Positions 52,947 to 62,305 are shown, numbered from the stretch's first letter. The stretch is 63,003 nt of DNA from an uncultured Flaviramulus sp. (GCA_947487155.1 CANKVS010000016.1:1-63003); one strand, 5' to 3'. Made by a program: numbers and translations. Notes: generated by a model not told the origin, from the sequence alone.

Positions 52947-54470
52947 ATGACTAAAAATGTTCGTGTGCGTTTTGCACCAAGCCCAACGGGACCTTTACAT
53001 ATTGGCGGAGTTCGTACTGCTTTATTTAATTATTTATTCGCTAAAAAGCATAACGGAACTTTTGTTTTAAGAATAGAAGATACCGACCAAAACAGATATG
53101 TTGAAGGTGCAGAACAATACATTATTGATGCTTTAAACTGGTGTAGGTTAAAATTTGATGAAGGTCCTCAAATTTCCGCCTCCGCAGAAACGAAAAAAGA
53201 GTCATATCGTCAAAGTGAGCGTAAGCATTTATACAAACAATATGCAGATGCCTTAATTGCTTCTGGCAACGCTTATTATGCTTTTGATAGTGCAGAATCG
53301 TTAGATTTTCATAGAAAAGACCATGAAACAAAAGGAAAAACCTTTATATATAATTGGCATAACAGATTAAAACTAAGTAATTCTTTATCGCTTAGCGCGG
53401 AAGAAACTCAGACTAAACTAGATGCTGGTGATAATTATGTGATTCGATTTAAATCACCACAAGATGAAACACTGCATTTAAAAGATATTATTCGTGGAGA
53501 TATTAGAATTGACACCAATGTTTTAGATGATAAAGTTTTGTTTAAAAGTGATGGTATGCCAACCTACCATTTAGCCAATATTGTAGACGACCATTTAATG
53601 GACATATCACACGTTATTCGTGGCGAAGAATGGTTGCCTTCTTTAGCTTTACACTATCAATTATACAAAGCTTTTGGTTGGGATGCACCAGAATTTGCAC
53701 ATTTACCACTAATATTAAAACCAACAGGTAAAGGTAAATTGAGTAAACGTGATGGCGACAAATTGGGGTTTCCTGTTTTCCCATTGCAATGGGAAGACCC
53801 TAAAACAAAAGACATATCTAGAGGTTATAAAGAAGATGGGTATTTCCCAGACGCCATGATAAACTTTTTAGCCTTTTTAGGTTGGAACCCAGGAACAGAA
53901 CAGGAAATTTTTTCTTTAGATGAGCTTATTGCTGCATTTGATTTAACAAGCGTTAATAAAGCTGGCGCACGTTTTGATCCTGATAAAACAAAATGGTTTA
54001 ACCATCATTATATGCAAGAGCAAGATAATAATGTCTTAGCTAAATCCTTTAAAGCACAACATTCTGAATTAGCAGATATAGATACCAACTACATTTCTAT
54101 GGTGATTGGGCTAATTAAAGAACGGGCAACTTTTATTAACGATTTTTGGAGCTTAAGCTATTTCTTTTTTGTTTCTCCAGAATCTTACGATGACAAAGCA
54201 TCAAAAAAAGCATTTAAAGACGGCACAAAAGAACTAATGCAAGAGCTGTTATCTGTTATACATGCTATTGAAAATTTTGAAGTAGAAACCATTCAAACAC
54301 AAGTAAAAGGTTGGATTACATCAAAAGACATTGGTTTTGGTAAAGTTATGATGCCGCTACGCTTAGCTTTAGTTGGTGCTTTACAAGGTCCTGATGTGTT
54401 TGATATTATGTTTATGATTGGACAAGCAGAAACCATTAAACGAATTGAGAACGTGATTAACGTACTGTAA
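52947..54470 (+). CDS. gltX: Glutamate--tRNA ligase
   Basis: A class I aminoacyl-tRNA synthetase of 507 aa. HIGH-type motif APSPTGPLHIGGVRTALF (10-27), KMSKS-type KLSKRDG (264-270), RIEDTDQNRY (42-51) for ATP/Glu binding and a helical anticodon-binding C-terminus. It charges tRNA-Glu in the cytosol. The separate glnS at 60216 indicates that this organism need not use the indirect tRNA-Gln route. It is transcribed alone with its own promoter. Confidence 0.97.
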   Translation: MTKNVRVRFAPSPTGPLHIGGVRTALFNYLFAKKHNGTFVLRIEDTDQNRYVEGAEQYIIDALNWCRLKFDEGPQISASAETKKESYRQSERKHLYKQYADALIASGNAYYAFDSAESLDFHRKDHETKGKTFIYNWHNRLKLSNSLSLSAEETQTKLDAGDNYVIRFKSPQDETLHLKDIIRGDIRIDTNVLDDKVLFKSDGMPTYHLANIVDDHLMDISHVIRGEEWLPSLALHYQLYKAFGWDAPEFAHLPLILKPTGKGKLSKRDGDKLGFPVFPLQWEDPKTKDISRGYKEDGYFPDAMINFLAFLGWNPGTEQEIFSLDELIAAFDLTSVNKAGARFDPDKTKWFNHHYMQEQDNNVLAKSFKAQHSELADIDTNYISMVIGLIKERATFINDFWSLSYFFFVSPESYDDKASKKAFKDGTKELMQELLSVIHAIENFEVETIQTQVKGWITSKDIGFGKVMMPLRLALVGALQGPDVFDIMFMIGQAETIKRIENVINVL

Positions 54471-54594
54471 TATTGTACTTAATTACTCCAGACCATAATC
54501 TTGATTTTATCAGAAAAAATGATAATTTCGTTTAATATCTGGTAAGGTTTATTGAAACGAAGCTTTATCTATAGATTAGAAACAAGCAGAAAAC

Positions 54595-55311
54595 ATGAAC
54601 ATGGAAGAAAAAGAGAAACCAAGACTTTCAAGATTAACTGCTATTCTTACTCAACTACAATCTAAAAGAATAATTACGGCAAAACAGCTTGCCGAAAAAC
54701 ACGATGTTAGTGTACGAACCATTTATCGGGATATCCGCACACTAGAAAAATCAGGAATACCTATTATAACTGAAGAAGGGAAAGGCTATTCTATTATGGA
54801 AGGCTATCACCTTCCTCCTGTTCTTTTTACAGAAGAAGAAGCTAATGCCCTAATAACAATAGAACAATTAGCAATTAAAAACAAAGACTTATCGCTTGTT
54901 AAAAACACCACTAGTGCTATAGAAAAAATAAAAGCCATCTTACGATACGCTCAAAAAGGAAACGCAGATTTGTTGGCAGATAGAATTTATTTTAGTGGGA
55001 ATAATAATGAAGAGAAAACAAGTAGTAACCTAATGCAAATACAATCTGCTATAACCCAATATAAAATCTTAACAGTCAATTATCTTTCTTCTAAAAATAG
55101 ACCAACCAACCGTAACATTGAACCTTTTGCTATCTACAGCATTCACGGAGATTTTTTATTAATAGCTTTTTGTCGATTGCGAAATGATTTTAGGCACTTT
55201 AGAATAGATTTTATTGAAAGCCTTGTTACTAAAAACGAAACGTTTAGCCCTCATAATATGACTATAAAAGAGTATTTTGAAAAATATGTAAAGAATCAAA
55301 AACACCCCTGA
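54595..55311 (+). CDS. YafY-type transcriptional regulator (HTH_11 + WYL domain)
   Basis: A protein of 238 aa. The N-terminal winged helix (about 12-65) has the recognition segment KQLAEKHDVSVRTIYRDIRT and the wing GIPIITEEGKGYSI. The C-terminal WYL domain (about 140-230) has the degenerate motif NYLSSKNRPTNR and FAIYSIHGDFLLIAFCR. Such regulators sense an unknown ligand via WYL. Two ATGs (54595 and 54601) are possible. It lies 59 bp upstream of the DUF4345 gene, which it plausibly regulates or is co-transcribed with. Confidence 0.9.
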   Translation: MNMEEKEKPRLSRLTAILTQLQSKRIITAKQLAEKHDVSVRTIYRDIRTLEKSGIPIITEEGKGYSIMEGYHLPPVLFTEEEANALITIEQLAIKNKDLSLVKNTTSAIEKIKAILRYAQKGNADLLADRIYFSGNNNEEKTSSNLMQIQSAITQYKILTVNYLSSKNRPTNRNIEPFAIYSIHGDFLLIAFCRLRNDFRHFRIDFIESLVTKNETFSPHNMTIKEYFEKYVKNQKHP

Positions 55312-55335
55312 CACACCTTTGTCACAAACCCAGTT

Positions 55336-55343
55336 TACATTTG
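55336..55343 (+). promoter_or_regulatory. Candidate -7 box (TACATTTG) for the DUF4345 gene
   Basis: TACATTTG, 27 bp before the ATG, with TTTG at 55318-55321 (14-bp spacer, shorter than usual). It suggests that the DUF4345 gene can be transcribed independently of the WYL regulator. Confidence 0.42.
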
Positions 55344-55370
55344 TAGAAATAATAATTTAAAAAACTAGAA

Positions 55371-55751
55371 ATGGAAATTATCAAAATCACAATCTTGTCA
55401 TTATCAGCTTTAATGCTTGTCTTTGTAGGTGCAATGAGGTTAAGCAACCCCATAAAAGCCTATTTAAAAAATTCAGGAATCAAACTAGAAAATGATGCTA
55501 GCCTATTAAATGAAATCAGAGGAGTAAGTGCAGTAATGCTTTCAGCAGGAATCATTATTGCGCTCGGTATATTTATTGAAAAATTAACCTTTACTTCTCA
55601 CTTTATTGCATTACTAATTTTTGCAGGTTTCGCAATTGGTAGATTAATCAGTTTAAAAGTTGATGGTAAACCAAGCAAACAAATTACTCAAGGAATTGTA
55701 TTTGAACTTGTATTAGGTGCTGCAAATATTTTTTGTTTGATAACTATTTGA
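55371..55751 (+). CDS. DUF4345 family membrane protein
   Basis: A protein of 126 aa with four hydrophobic helices (about 5-22, 50-66, 75-92 and 105-125). Features are MRLSNPIKAYLKNSGI in the first loop, NEIRGVSAVMLSAGI with the conserved Glu-Ile-Arg-Gly, and GRLISLKVDGKPS. I associate this with DUF4345, small inner-membrane proteins of unknown function. It is directly downstream of a WYL-domain regulator and convergent with an outer-membrane protein gene. Confidence 0.85.
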   Translation: MEIIKITILSLSALMLVFVGAMRLSNPIKAYLKNSGIKLENDASLLNEIRGVSAVMLSAGIIIALGIFIEKLTFTSHFIALLIFAGFAIGRLISLKVDGKPSKQITQGIVFELVLGAANIFCLITI

Positions 55752-55793
55752 GAGATTAAACTTAAAATAAAGCCAGTGGCTAATAAAGGTGAA

Positions 55794-56483
55794 TTAAAAC
55801 GAAATCATCCCTCCAAAAAGAAGCATAGACATGTTTCCTTTAAAACGGGCATCACCACCAGAAGTATCTAAATCTTGACTTTCAAGTTTCTTTAATATGT
55901 TAGTAAACCCATAAACATAATGCGCTCTAAGCTTTATAAACTTAAACCCCGCGGTAATTCCAACGGCTCCATTTAAATTAAAATTAGAAATATAGCTAAT
56001 TGCTTTAGCTGTTAAGTTACTGTAATTATTTATAAAATAATCTTCCTTATTGCTATCTTTTAACTCTAATCGTCCGTTATATTGAAGCATAGGTCCTACA
56101 TCTAAAGTTACATAACTACCAGCTAATTTTATGTGCCCCATTAATGCTAATTGAGCAGCAAAAAGTTTATAATCAATTAAATCGTTCGGGTTACTATTTG
56201 CAAGCATTGTTGGTCGAGCAGAAATTTGAATGGTGCTTTCAGATAAATGTAAACCATAACTCATGTTGTACCAACGGTGAGGAATTTCAACGGTAGCACT
56301 TAGCCCTCCAATAAACCCATCGCTAGATTTAGTAATAAAATTGTTGGTCGTAATATCCGTTTTAGTAATACCACCAAAAATGCCAACACCATTTACAATA
56401 TCGTAATTTCCTTTTTGAGAAAAACTTTTTGTAACAAAACATAGTAATAATGCTACTAATAAGACAGGCTGTTTAAATTTCAT
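55794..56483 (-). CDS. Outer-membrane beta-barrel protein
   Basis: A protein of 229 aa from the ATG at 56483. The frame is open 20 codons further, but that extension lacks signal character, and a -7 box (56503-56510) lies inside it. A signal peptide (MKFKQPVLLVALLLCFVTKSFSQ) precedes alternating hydrophobic strands ending in aromatic residues (YNMSYGLHLSE, GITAGFKFIKLRAHYVYGF, and a final MSMLLFGGMISF), the pattern of a small beta-barrel with a C-terminal Phe. No known ligand or partner. It is divergent from the SPFH gene. Confidence 0.75.
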   Translation of the reverse strand: MKFKQPVLLVALLLCFVTKSFSQKGNYDIVNGVGIFGGITKTDITTNNFITKSSDGFIGGLSATVEIPHRWYNMSYGLHLSESTIQISARPTMLANSNPNDLIDYKLFAAQLALMGHIKLAGSYVTLDVGPMLQYNGRLELKDSNKEDYFINNYSNLTAKAISYISNFNLNGAVGITAGFKFIKLRAHYVYGFTNILKKLESQDLDTSGGDARFKGNMSMLLFGGMISF

Positions 56484-56502
56484 AGTTTGGCTTATAAACG
56501 AC

Positions 56503-56510
56503 CAAATATA
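56503..56510 (-). promoter_or_regulatory. Candidate -7 box (TATATTTG) for the outer-membrane protein gene
   Basis: Minus-strand TATATTTG, 20 bp before the ATG at 56483. It supports that start over the upstream in-frame ATG at 56543. Confidence 0.4.
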
Positions 56511-56560
56511 AGATATATTTTGTATCTTAATTTTTCTAATCATTTTTAATAAAATTTATT

Positions 56561-57484
56561 ATGAATTTCTTCTACATTCCCATTATTGTCTTCGGATTAA
56601 TCATATTAATCTCAGCATTTTTTATTGTAAAACAACAAACAGCCGTAATTATAGAGCGCTTTGGTAAATTTCAAAGTATTCGTCACTCAGGATTACAAAT
56701 AAAAATTCCTTTAGTAGACAGGATTGCTGGACGTTTAAGCTTAAAAATTCAACAATTAGATGTTATTATTGAAACTAAAACTTTGGACGACGTATTCGTG
56801 AAACTAAAAGTATCTGTGCAATACAAAGTTATTCGTGATAAAGTGTATGATGCCTTTTATAAATTAGATTATCCACACGATCAAATTACCTCCTACGTAT
56901 TTGATGTGGTTCGTGCCGAAGTACCAAAAATGAAACTTGATGACGTTTTTGTTAAAAAAGACGATATTGCTATTGCTGTAAAATCAGAATTAAACGAAGC
57001 CATGTCAGGTTATGGATACGATATTATTAAAACGCTTGTTACTGATATTGATCCTGATGGTCAAGTAAAAGAAGCCATGAATAGAATTAATGCTTCTGAA
57101 CGTGAAAAAATTGCCGCACAGTTTGAAGGTGATGCACAACGTATTTTAATAGTTGAACGCGCTAAAGCCGAAGCCGAAAGTAAGCGTTTACAAGGCCAAG
57201 GTATTGCCGACCAACGTCGTGAAATTGCTCGTGGTTTAGAAGAATCTGTAGAAGTTTTAAATAAAGTTGGTATTAATAGTCAAGAAGCTTCTGCGCTTAT
57301 TGTTGTTACCCAACATTACGATACACTACAGTCTATAGGGCAAGAAACCAATAGTAATTTAATATTGCTTCCTAATTCGCCACAAGCGGGCAGCCAAATG
57401 CTAAACGATATGGTTGCTAGTTTTACGGCAAGTAATCAAATTGGTGAAGCCATGAAAAACTCTAAAAAGAAAAACGACGAATAG
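56561..57484 (+). CDS. SPFH/stomatin-like (band 7) membrane protein
   Basis: A protein of 307 aa. One N-terminal hydrophobic helix (about 3-23), the band 7 domain starting VKQQTAVIIERFGKFQSI and running to about 190 (GYGYDIIKTLVTDIDPD), then an Ala/Glu-rich coiled coil (about 175-240; SEREKIAAQFEGDAQRI) and a C-terminal segment. SPFH proteins form large oligomeric rings in membrane microdomains and are often partnered with NfeD proteases; no nfeD is adjacent here. A strong terminator follows the gene. Confidence 0.92.
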   Translation: MNFFYIPIIVFGLIILISAFFIVKQQTAVIIERFGKFQSIRHSGLQIKIPLVDRIAGRLSLKIQQLDVIIETKTLDDVFVKLKVSVQYKVIRDKVYDAFYKLDYPHDQITSYVFDVVRAEVPKMKLDDVFVKKDDIAIAVKSELNEAMSGYGYDIIKTLVTDIDPDGQVKEAMNRINASEREKIAAQFEGDAQRILIVERAKAEAESKRLQGQGIADQRREIARGLEESVEVLNKVGINSQEASALIVVTQHYDTLQSIGQETNSNLILLPNSPQAGSQMLNDMVASFTASNQIGEAMKNSKKKNDE

Positions 57485-57504
57485 TATAAACAGTCTTCTT
57501 AATA

Positions 57505-57553
57505 TTTAAAACGAAACCCCAATATTTAAAAAATATTGGGGTTTCGTTTTAAA
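57505..57553. terminator. Strong bidirectional terminator (23-bp perfect stem)
   Basis: The arms 57505-57527 and 57531-57553 are exact reverse complements around an AAA loop, with an internal GAAACCCC/GGGGTTTC core and T-rich ends. It lies between the convergent SPFH gene and the minus-strand gene at 57555. Confidence 0.92.
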
Positions 57554-57554
57554 C

Positions 57555-58058
57555 TTATAATTTATTAAACTTAGGAAGCGTTTTTTCCTCCTCCTTTTCA
57601 AGTTCTTGATTGTTTAAACGCCATGGAAACGCTAAAGATGTACTTGCAAAAGTTGTCCCAAAATTAATATTCGCATAATAAACTTGACTCACAGCACTTT
57701 TTACTTGATCGTCTGATAATTCTTTTAACGGATGGATAAAAACAGACCATAACACACCATCAGATACGGCATACTTAACATCTAAAGCCGTATGAAAATT
57801 AGCGACCAATGCCGCTTTAATTAATTCGTCATTTAACGTGTTAGAATCTGCTATTGGAGAAATAATTCGCATTCTGTTATGACTTTCATCTGTAATAGAT
57901 ATTAATCGGGTTTCTTTTATGAAAAATTGCCATGCTCCAGCATTACCTTGAATAGAATCGCTAACCGATGTGTAAATACTTTGAAGTTTATCGTTACTCA
58001 TATCTTGCGAAAACACGCAAAACGGTAAGATTAATAAAAGGGATGCTAATTTTTTCAT
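57555..58058 (-). CDS. Hypothetical secreted protein
   Basis: A protein of 167 aa from the ATG at 58058. An upstream in-frame ATG (58106) would add 16 residues and hide the signal peptide MKKLASLLLILPFCVFSQ. The mature protein has no recognised domain; it contains TSVSDSIQGNAGAWQFFIKE, DESHNRMRIISPIAD and LDVKYAVSDGVLWSVFIHPL, resembling a mixed alpha/beta YbjN/TY-chap-like fold. No Cys lipobox, so soluble periplasmic. The function is unknown. The stop is immediately after the bidirectional terminator. Confidence 0.75.
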   Translation of the reverse strand: MKKLASLLLILPFCVFSQDMSNDKLQSIYTSVSDSIQGNAGAWQFFIKETRLISITDESHNRMRIISPIADSNTLNDELIKAALVANFHTALDVKYAVSDGVLWSVFIHPLKELSDDQVKSAVSQVYYANINFGTTFASTSLAFPWRLNNQELEKEEEKTLPKFNKL

Positions 58059-58260
58059 AAAGCTTATTTTATTTTTTAAGTCGGAAAAACAAGTGCATCC
58101 AAACAAAATATTTATGCTTTAATACCATTTCTTGTTTGAAATTACTGTAAAAGAAATTGATAATTTTTTTCTTTATAGAAAACATAAAAATAAAGCATAG
58201 CCTAAGTTACGGTTTCTTTTTATGTTGAAATAGAAAGGGAAAAAGGGCGATTTATTACGG

Positions 58261-59439
58261 TCATTTCAGATGAGAAACGGTATAATCTTTAAAAGGGTGG
58301 CGTTCTTGCCAAGTTTGAATAGGGTTCATGTATTTTACAATGCATTTTAAAACCGTATTAGCAATAACGTTATTGGTATGCTTTAAGTAAATATGCATGG
58401 TGTGCGCCTTAGCCCCTATTGAGCTTTTAATTTCCATAGCGGTTCTGGCATAAACAACCGTTTTAAAACCATGTTCTATACCAAAAAAAGCCATATTATA
58501 TAGCATGTTTAAATACATTTGATGTTTCTGTTGAAACGCTTTATTGTAACCCAAAAAATACGTTTCTAATTCATTATTATTTAAAATTAATGAATAAAAG
58601 CCAACCAATTCTTCTTCTAAAAAATAACCAAAAAGCTTAAAATTTGATTTTAGGTTTAATTTTAAGCTTAAAAAATGATCTTCAGGAAGTTTAAATGAAT
58701 TCACTCTGGCATTATCAGATACATTTTCATAAAGTTTGAAAATACTTTTTGAGTGGTTTTTAATAAAGTTTTTATCTAACTCTCTTAATTCTAAATTTGC
58801 GGCTTTTTTTAAGGCAATTCTATAACGTCTTTTATATTTTTTATTAAAGGAAGCAATATAATCTTCTTTAGATTTCCATTTGTTTAAAATGGAAAACATC
58901 ATATTTGGTTGTACTTGAATTTTGTACAAATTATGCTGTTTAAAAAAACTTAAATTACTGTGAATGGTATCTTTTTCAAAATAATCTTTAAAAGCAATTA
59001 TGCGAACCTTTTTATTAAATCGGGCTTTAATTTCAACTTCTAATTCTTTTATAGCTTTATAAACAGTATCTAAATAATCGCTTTGCGAAATAGTTTCTAG
59101 TTTAAATATACCATGTTGCCCCGTATGCATTAAATTACCAATAACTAAAGCATTACCTCTAACTATTTTTGAAATTACGTTTTTAGATATTTGTTTAACT
59201 CTTCGGTTGGAAGTTTTTCTAAATACATCGTCTAGATACATTTCTACACGCTGTATAATGGCGACTCCAACGAGTTCTTTATTTTTAAAAACACCTAAAT
59301 AATACGACGATATATTACTAGGACATGACGATTCTAAACCTTTTAAAAACGTTGTTTTTAAAAAAATATCACCTGTAGGCAGTAAATCCCATGCTTCTGG
59401 AATTTCGTTTGTATTATGGTATATTTTATAATCTATCAA
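58261..59439 (-). CDS. GNAT/FemAB-like acyltransferase-fold protein
   Basis: A protein of 392 aa from TTG (59439); no ATG is near the conserved start. The C-terminal half (about 240-370) has the GNAT/FemX-type pattern: FKLFGYFLEEELVGFYSLIL, ELETYFLGYNKAF, LYNMAFFGIEHGFKTVVYAR. The N-terminal half has a second, weaker copy of the fold, as in FemAB/CelD proteins. Substrates of such proteins range from peptidoglycan precursors to polysaccharides; none is predictable here. A 155-bp gap without visible features lies downstream. Confidence 0.75.
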   Translation of the reverse strand: MIDYKIYHNTNEIPEAWDLLPTGDIFLKTTFLKGLESSCPSNISSYYLGVFKNKELVGVAIIQRVEMYLDDVFRKTSNRRVKQISKNVISKIVRGNALVIGNLMHTGQHGIFKLETISQSDYLDTVYKAIKELEVEIKARFNKKVRIIAFKDYFEKDTIHSNLSFFKQHNLYKIQVQPNMMFSILNKWKSKEDYIASFNKKYKRRYRIALKKAANLELRELDKNFIKNHSKSIFKLYENVSDNARVNSFKLPEDHFLSLKLNLKSNFKLFGYFLEEELVGFYSLILNNNELETYFLGYNKAFQQKHQMYLNMLYNMAFFGIEHGFKTVVYARTAMEIKSSIGAKAHTMHIYLKHTNNVIANTVLKCIVKYMNPIQTWQERHPFKDYTVSHLK

Positions 59440-59451
59440 TATGAAAAGAAA

Positions 59452-59480
59452 AAAGACCGAAGTTATAAGCTTCAGTCTTT
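59452..59480 (-). terminator. Terminator of the DUF1761 gene
   Basis: An 11-bp stem (59452-59462 with 59470-59480), fully paired on the minus-strand RNA with one G-U, followed by TTTTTT on that strand. It lies 25 bp after the DUF1761 stop and inside the leader of the next minus-strand gene, insulating the two. Confidence 0.8.
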
Positions 59481-59505
59481 ATTTATGTTAAAAAATTACA
59501 AATTT

Positions 59506-59994
59506 TTATACCCAAGCACAAACAATGCCGCCCATAAGCATAAGGCAAAGTGTCCAATAGCCAACGTTTATAAACGTAAGTTTCCAACTTTTTCTTTCAA
59601 ACATGCCATTGGTTGCCATTATAGGAAACACGAAAAATATACCAGCAACAGCACCATGAAGCACGCCGTGTTTAAAGGTTCTAAAATGACTTCCATAATC
59701 GTCCATAAAAGCTTGAAAGGACGGCAATATACCTTCTGCCGTTGGGTCTCCACCAATTAAACTTACTACACCTGTTTGGTGAATAGCAAGAAATTGAACA
59801 AAAAAAGCAAGTAATAAAGCTAATACAAACGAAAGTCCAAAAATAACCCCCATATTGCTTCCTTTCATTTTTTCTTCAGTCATTCCAGATTCTCGCATCC
59901 AAGCTTTTTGAAATAACATAGGTCCATACCAAATAAAACCAAGTACCATTGGTACTAATGCAGCAACTAAAATTGCTAAAAAGTTAAAATCCAT
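59506..59994 (-). CDS. DUF1761 family membrane protein
   Basis: A protein of 162 aa with four hydrophobic helices (about 4-24, 48-70, 108-128 and 138-160). The family start NFLAILVAALVPMVLGFIWY, then GPMLFQKAWMRESGMTEEKM, and the central HFRTFKHGVLHGAVAGIFFV are characteristic of DUF1761. Inner membrane, function unknown. It is monocistronic by its terminator. The upstream gap 59995-60215 (221 bp) shows nothing identifiable. Confidence 0.88.
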   Translation of the reverse strand: MDFNFLAILVAALVPMVLGFIWYGPMLFQKAWMRESGMTEEKMKGSNMGVIFGLSFVLALLLAFFVQFLAIHQTGVVSLIGGDPTAEGILPSFQAFMDDYGSHFRTFKHGVLHGAVAGIFFVFPIMATNGMFERKSWKLTFINVGYWTLCLMLMGGIVCAWV

Positions 59995-60215
59995 ATTTTT
60001 AAAATGTATTAGTTAGAAGTTAAATATAATTAAAAATACAATATGTTGTTGTTTTTAACACATACTACAAGTTTGATTATTGTCTTAATTTAAGCCCGTT
60101 AGGTGTTTACAACCTAAATTTAAATCATTAATGTGCGACAAAAGAATACAGGTCACTTCGCTTTTAAAACCAAGAGCAAAGATTTGATTGTAACTAATTG
60201 AAAAACAACACCCTT

Positions 60216-62225
60216 TTAACAAATGGCCTTTGCTTCAGCAACTAACAACTCATTTTTATCATCTAAAGCCTTAGAGATAAAACCTGTTATAGCATCATTT
60301 TTAGCTTGTCCATTGTCCAATAAAACCCCTAAAGTTAGCGCAGCAGCAATGCGTGTTCCCACTTTTTTAACTGCGGTTTTAAATAACGGTTCTAATTCTT
60401 CATACCTTACATTTTTAGCAAGTTCTTGAATTTCAGCTTTAACCTTTTCTTGCTTCGCTTCTGGTAAATTGGTGTATTTCTTTCCTAATTTCTGAATAAT
60501 ATCAATCGCTTTTCTTTGTGATTGCTGTTGCAGTTTTTGCTGATTATTATTCTGATTTGATTGTTGTTGGTTTTTCGGTTTTTGTTTTGCCCAAGAATCA
60601 CGCAACCCTACTGTTTTATTAAACACTAATTTTTCTGAAGTAGAATCGCCGTCTACATTAAAATATCCTAAACGTTGAAACTGAAACCGATCTCCTATTT
60701 TAGATGTATTTAAACTTGGTTCAACAAAAGCTTCAATTGTTTTTAATGAATTTGGATTAATAAAGTCTGTAAAGCTTTTGTCTTGATGGCTATCTGGAGA
60801 TTCATCAATAAATAATCTATCATATTCTCTAACCTCTGCTTTTACAGCGTGTTTTATAGACACCCAATGCAGTGTTCCTTTTACTTTTTTAGAAGTGTCT
60901 TCAGAATATGTACATTGTATTTCTGTAATGTTTCCGTCGCCATCTTTTACAACATTTTCTGCTTTAATGATATATGCATTTTTAAGACGTACTTCGCGAC
61001 CTAATTTCAATCTAAAAAACTTGTTACCAGCTTCTTCTTTAAAATCCTCTTTTTCAATATATAATTCACGAGAAAAAGGAATTTTTCTAAACCCAGCAGA
61101 TGCATCTTCTTGATTATTCTCTGCTTCCAACCATTCTTCTTTACCCTCAGGGTAATTAGTAATAACTAATTTAACAGGGTTTAAAACAGCCATAACACGC
61201 GATGCTGTTTTGTTTAAATCTTCGCGAATACAAAACTCTAAAAGCGATACATCAATTACATTATCGCGTTTTGCAACACCAACGGTTTCAACAAATTTTC
61301 TAATAGCATTTGGTGTGTAACCTCTTCGCCGCAAACCAGATATTGTTGGCATACGCGGATCGTCCCATCCGTTTACAATACCTTCATCTACCAATTGAAG
61401 CAGTTTGCGTTTACTCATAATGGTATAACTCAAGTTTAAACGTGCAAATTCACGTTGCTTTGGTCTTAAATTTTCATCTACCACAACTTGGTCTAAAAAC
61501 CAATTGTAAAGTTCTCTATGGGGCTTAAATTCGAGCGAACATAAAGAGTGAGATATCTGTTCTATATAATCGCTTTCGCCATGTGTCCAATCGTACATGG
61601 GGTAAATACACCAATTGTTGGCTGTTCTATGATGATGCTTTTTTAAAATACGATACATAATAGGATCGCGCATTAACATATTGGTATGTTGCATGTTTAT
61701 TTTTGCTCTAAGAATATGGGAGCCTTCGTCAAATTCTCCATTTTTCATGCGTTCAAACAATTCTAAATTTTCGGCAACGCTTCTATTTCTATAAGGACCA
61801 TCTACTCCTGGTTGTGTTGGTGTACCCTTTTGTTCTGCCATAGCTTCAGAAGATTGCGAATCTACATAAGCTTTTCCTTCTTTTATAAGCACAACTGCCC
61901 AATCGTAAAGTTGTTGAAAATAGTCTGAAGAAAATAATTCTTTATCCCATATATAACCCAACCAAGCAATATCTTTTTTAATAGCATCTACATATTCTTG
62001 TTCTTCTTTTGCTGGGTTTGTATCATCAAAACGAAGGTTTACAGGTGCTTTATATTTTTCACCTAAACCAAAACTAATACCTATGGCTTTTGTGTGTCCA
62101 ATATGCAAATATCCATTAGGTTCTGGAGGAAAACGAAAACGTAAATCGTTTTTAGATAACCCATTCGATAAATCTTCTTCTATAATTTGCTCTAAAAAAT
62201 TAAGAGATTTTTTTTCTTCTAACAT
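60216..62225 (-). CDS. glnS: Glutamine--tRNA ligase with C-terminal extension
   Basis: A protein of 669 aa against about 555 for E. coli GlnRS. Class I core: PPEPNGYLHIGHTKAI (34-49), MSKRKL (270-275), FDDTNP (66-71), then two beta-barrel anticodon-binding domains (about 335-545). After that comes a Gln/Asn-rich linker (551-571) and an extra helical domain of about 98 residues (572-669; AIDIIQKLGKKY, KKVGTRIAAALTLGVLL). This tail does not look like the YqeY domain often fused to Bacteroidota GlnRS. It charges tRNA-Gln directly. It is divergent from folB with a palindrome between them. Confidence 0.95.
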   Translation of the reverse strand: MLEEKKSLNFLEQIIEEDLSNGLSKNDLRFRFPPEPNGYLHIGHTKAIGISFGLGEKYKAPVNLRFDDTNPAKEEQEYVDAIKKDIAWLGYIWDKELFSSDYFQQLYDWAVVLIKEGKAYVDSQSSEAMAEQKGTPTQPGVDGPYRNRSVAENLELFERMKNGEFDEGSHILRAKINMQHTNMLMRDPIMYRILKKHHHRTANNWCIYPMYDWTHGESDYIEQISHSLCSLEFKPHRELYNWFLDQVVVDENLRPKQREFARLNLSYTIMSKRKLLQLVDEGIVNGWDDPRMPTISGLRRRGYTPNAIRKFVETVGVAKRDNVIDVSLLEFCIREDLNKTASRVMAVLNPVKLVITNYPEGKEEWLEAENNQEDASAGFRKIPFSRELYIEKEDFKEEAGNKFFRLKLGREVRLKNAYIIKAENVVKDGDGNITEIQCTYSEDTSKKVKGTLHWVSIKHAVKAEVREYDRLFIDESPDSHQDKSFTDFINPNSLKTIEAFVEPSLNTSKIGDRFQFQRLGYFNVDGDSTSEKLVFNKTVGLRDSWAKQKPKNQQQSNQNNNQQKLQQQSQRKAIDIIQKLGKKYTNLPEAKQEKVKAEIQELAKNVRYEELEPLFKTAVKKVGTRIAAALTLGVLLDNGQAKNDAITGFISKALDDKNELLVAEAKAIC

Positions 62226-62248
62226 AGTTGTTTATAAATTATAAACCC

Positions 62249-62264
62249 GTAGTTATATAACTAC
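62249..62264. promoter_or_regulatory. Perfect 16-bp palindrome between glnS and folB
   Basis: GTAGTTATATAACTAC, 24 bp upstream of the glnS start, downstream of its candidate -7 box and 61 bp before folB. A second dyad (62231-62245, TTTATAA A TTATAAA) is adjacent. Possible operator or leader hairpin. Confidence 0.4.
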
Positions 62265-62287
62265 CAACGTGAAACAAAATAATTGAA

Positions 62288-62295
62288 CAAAATTA
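62288..62295 (-). promoter_or_regulatory. Candidate -7 box (TAATTTTG) for glnS
   Basis: Minus-strand TAnnTTTG match 62 bp upstream of glnS. It is back to back with the folB box two bases away. Confidence 0.38.
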
Positions 62296-62297
62296 GG

Positions 62298-62305
62298 TAT
62301 TTTTG
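62298..62305 (+). promoter_or_regulatory. Candidate -7 box (TATTTTTG) for folB
   Basis: A plus-strand TAnnTTTG match 20 bp upstream of the folB ATG. It is divergent from and almost touching the glnS box. Confidence 0.38.

Noticed and set aside
56484..56543. Upstream ATG for the outer-membrane protein
   Set aside because: It would mask the signal peptide, and a candidate promoter box falls inside the extension.
60216..60510. GlnRS/YqeY fusion
   Set aside because: The tail is only about 98 aa and lacks YqeY sequence features; I call it an unassigned extension.
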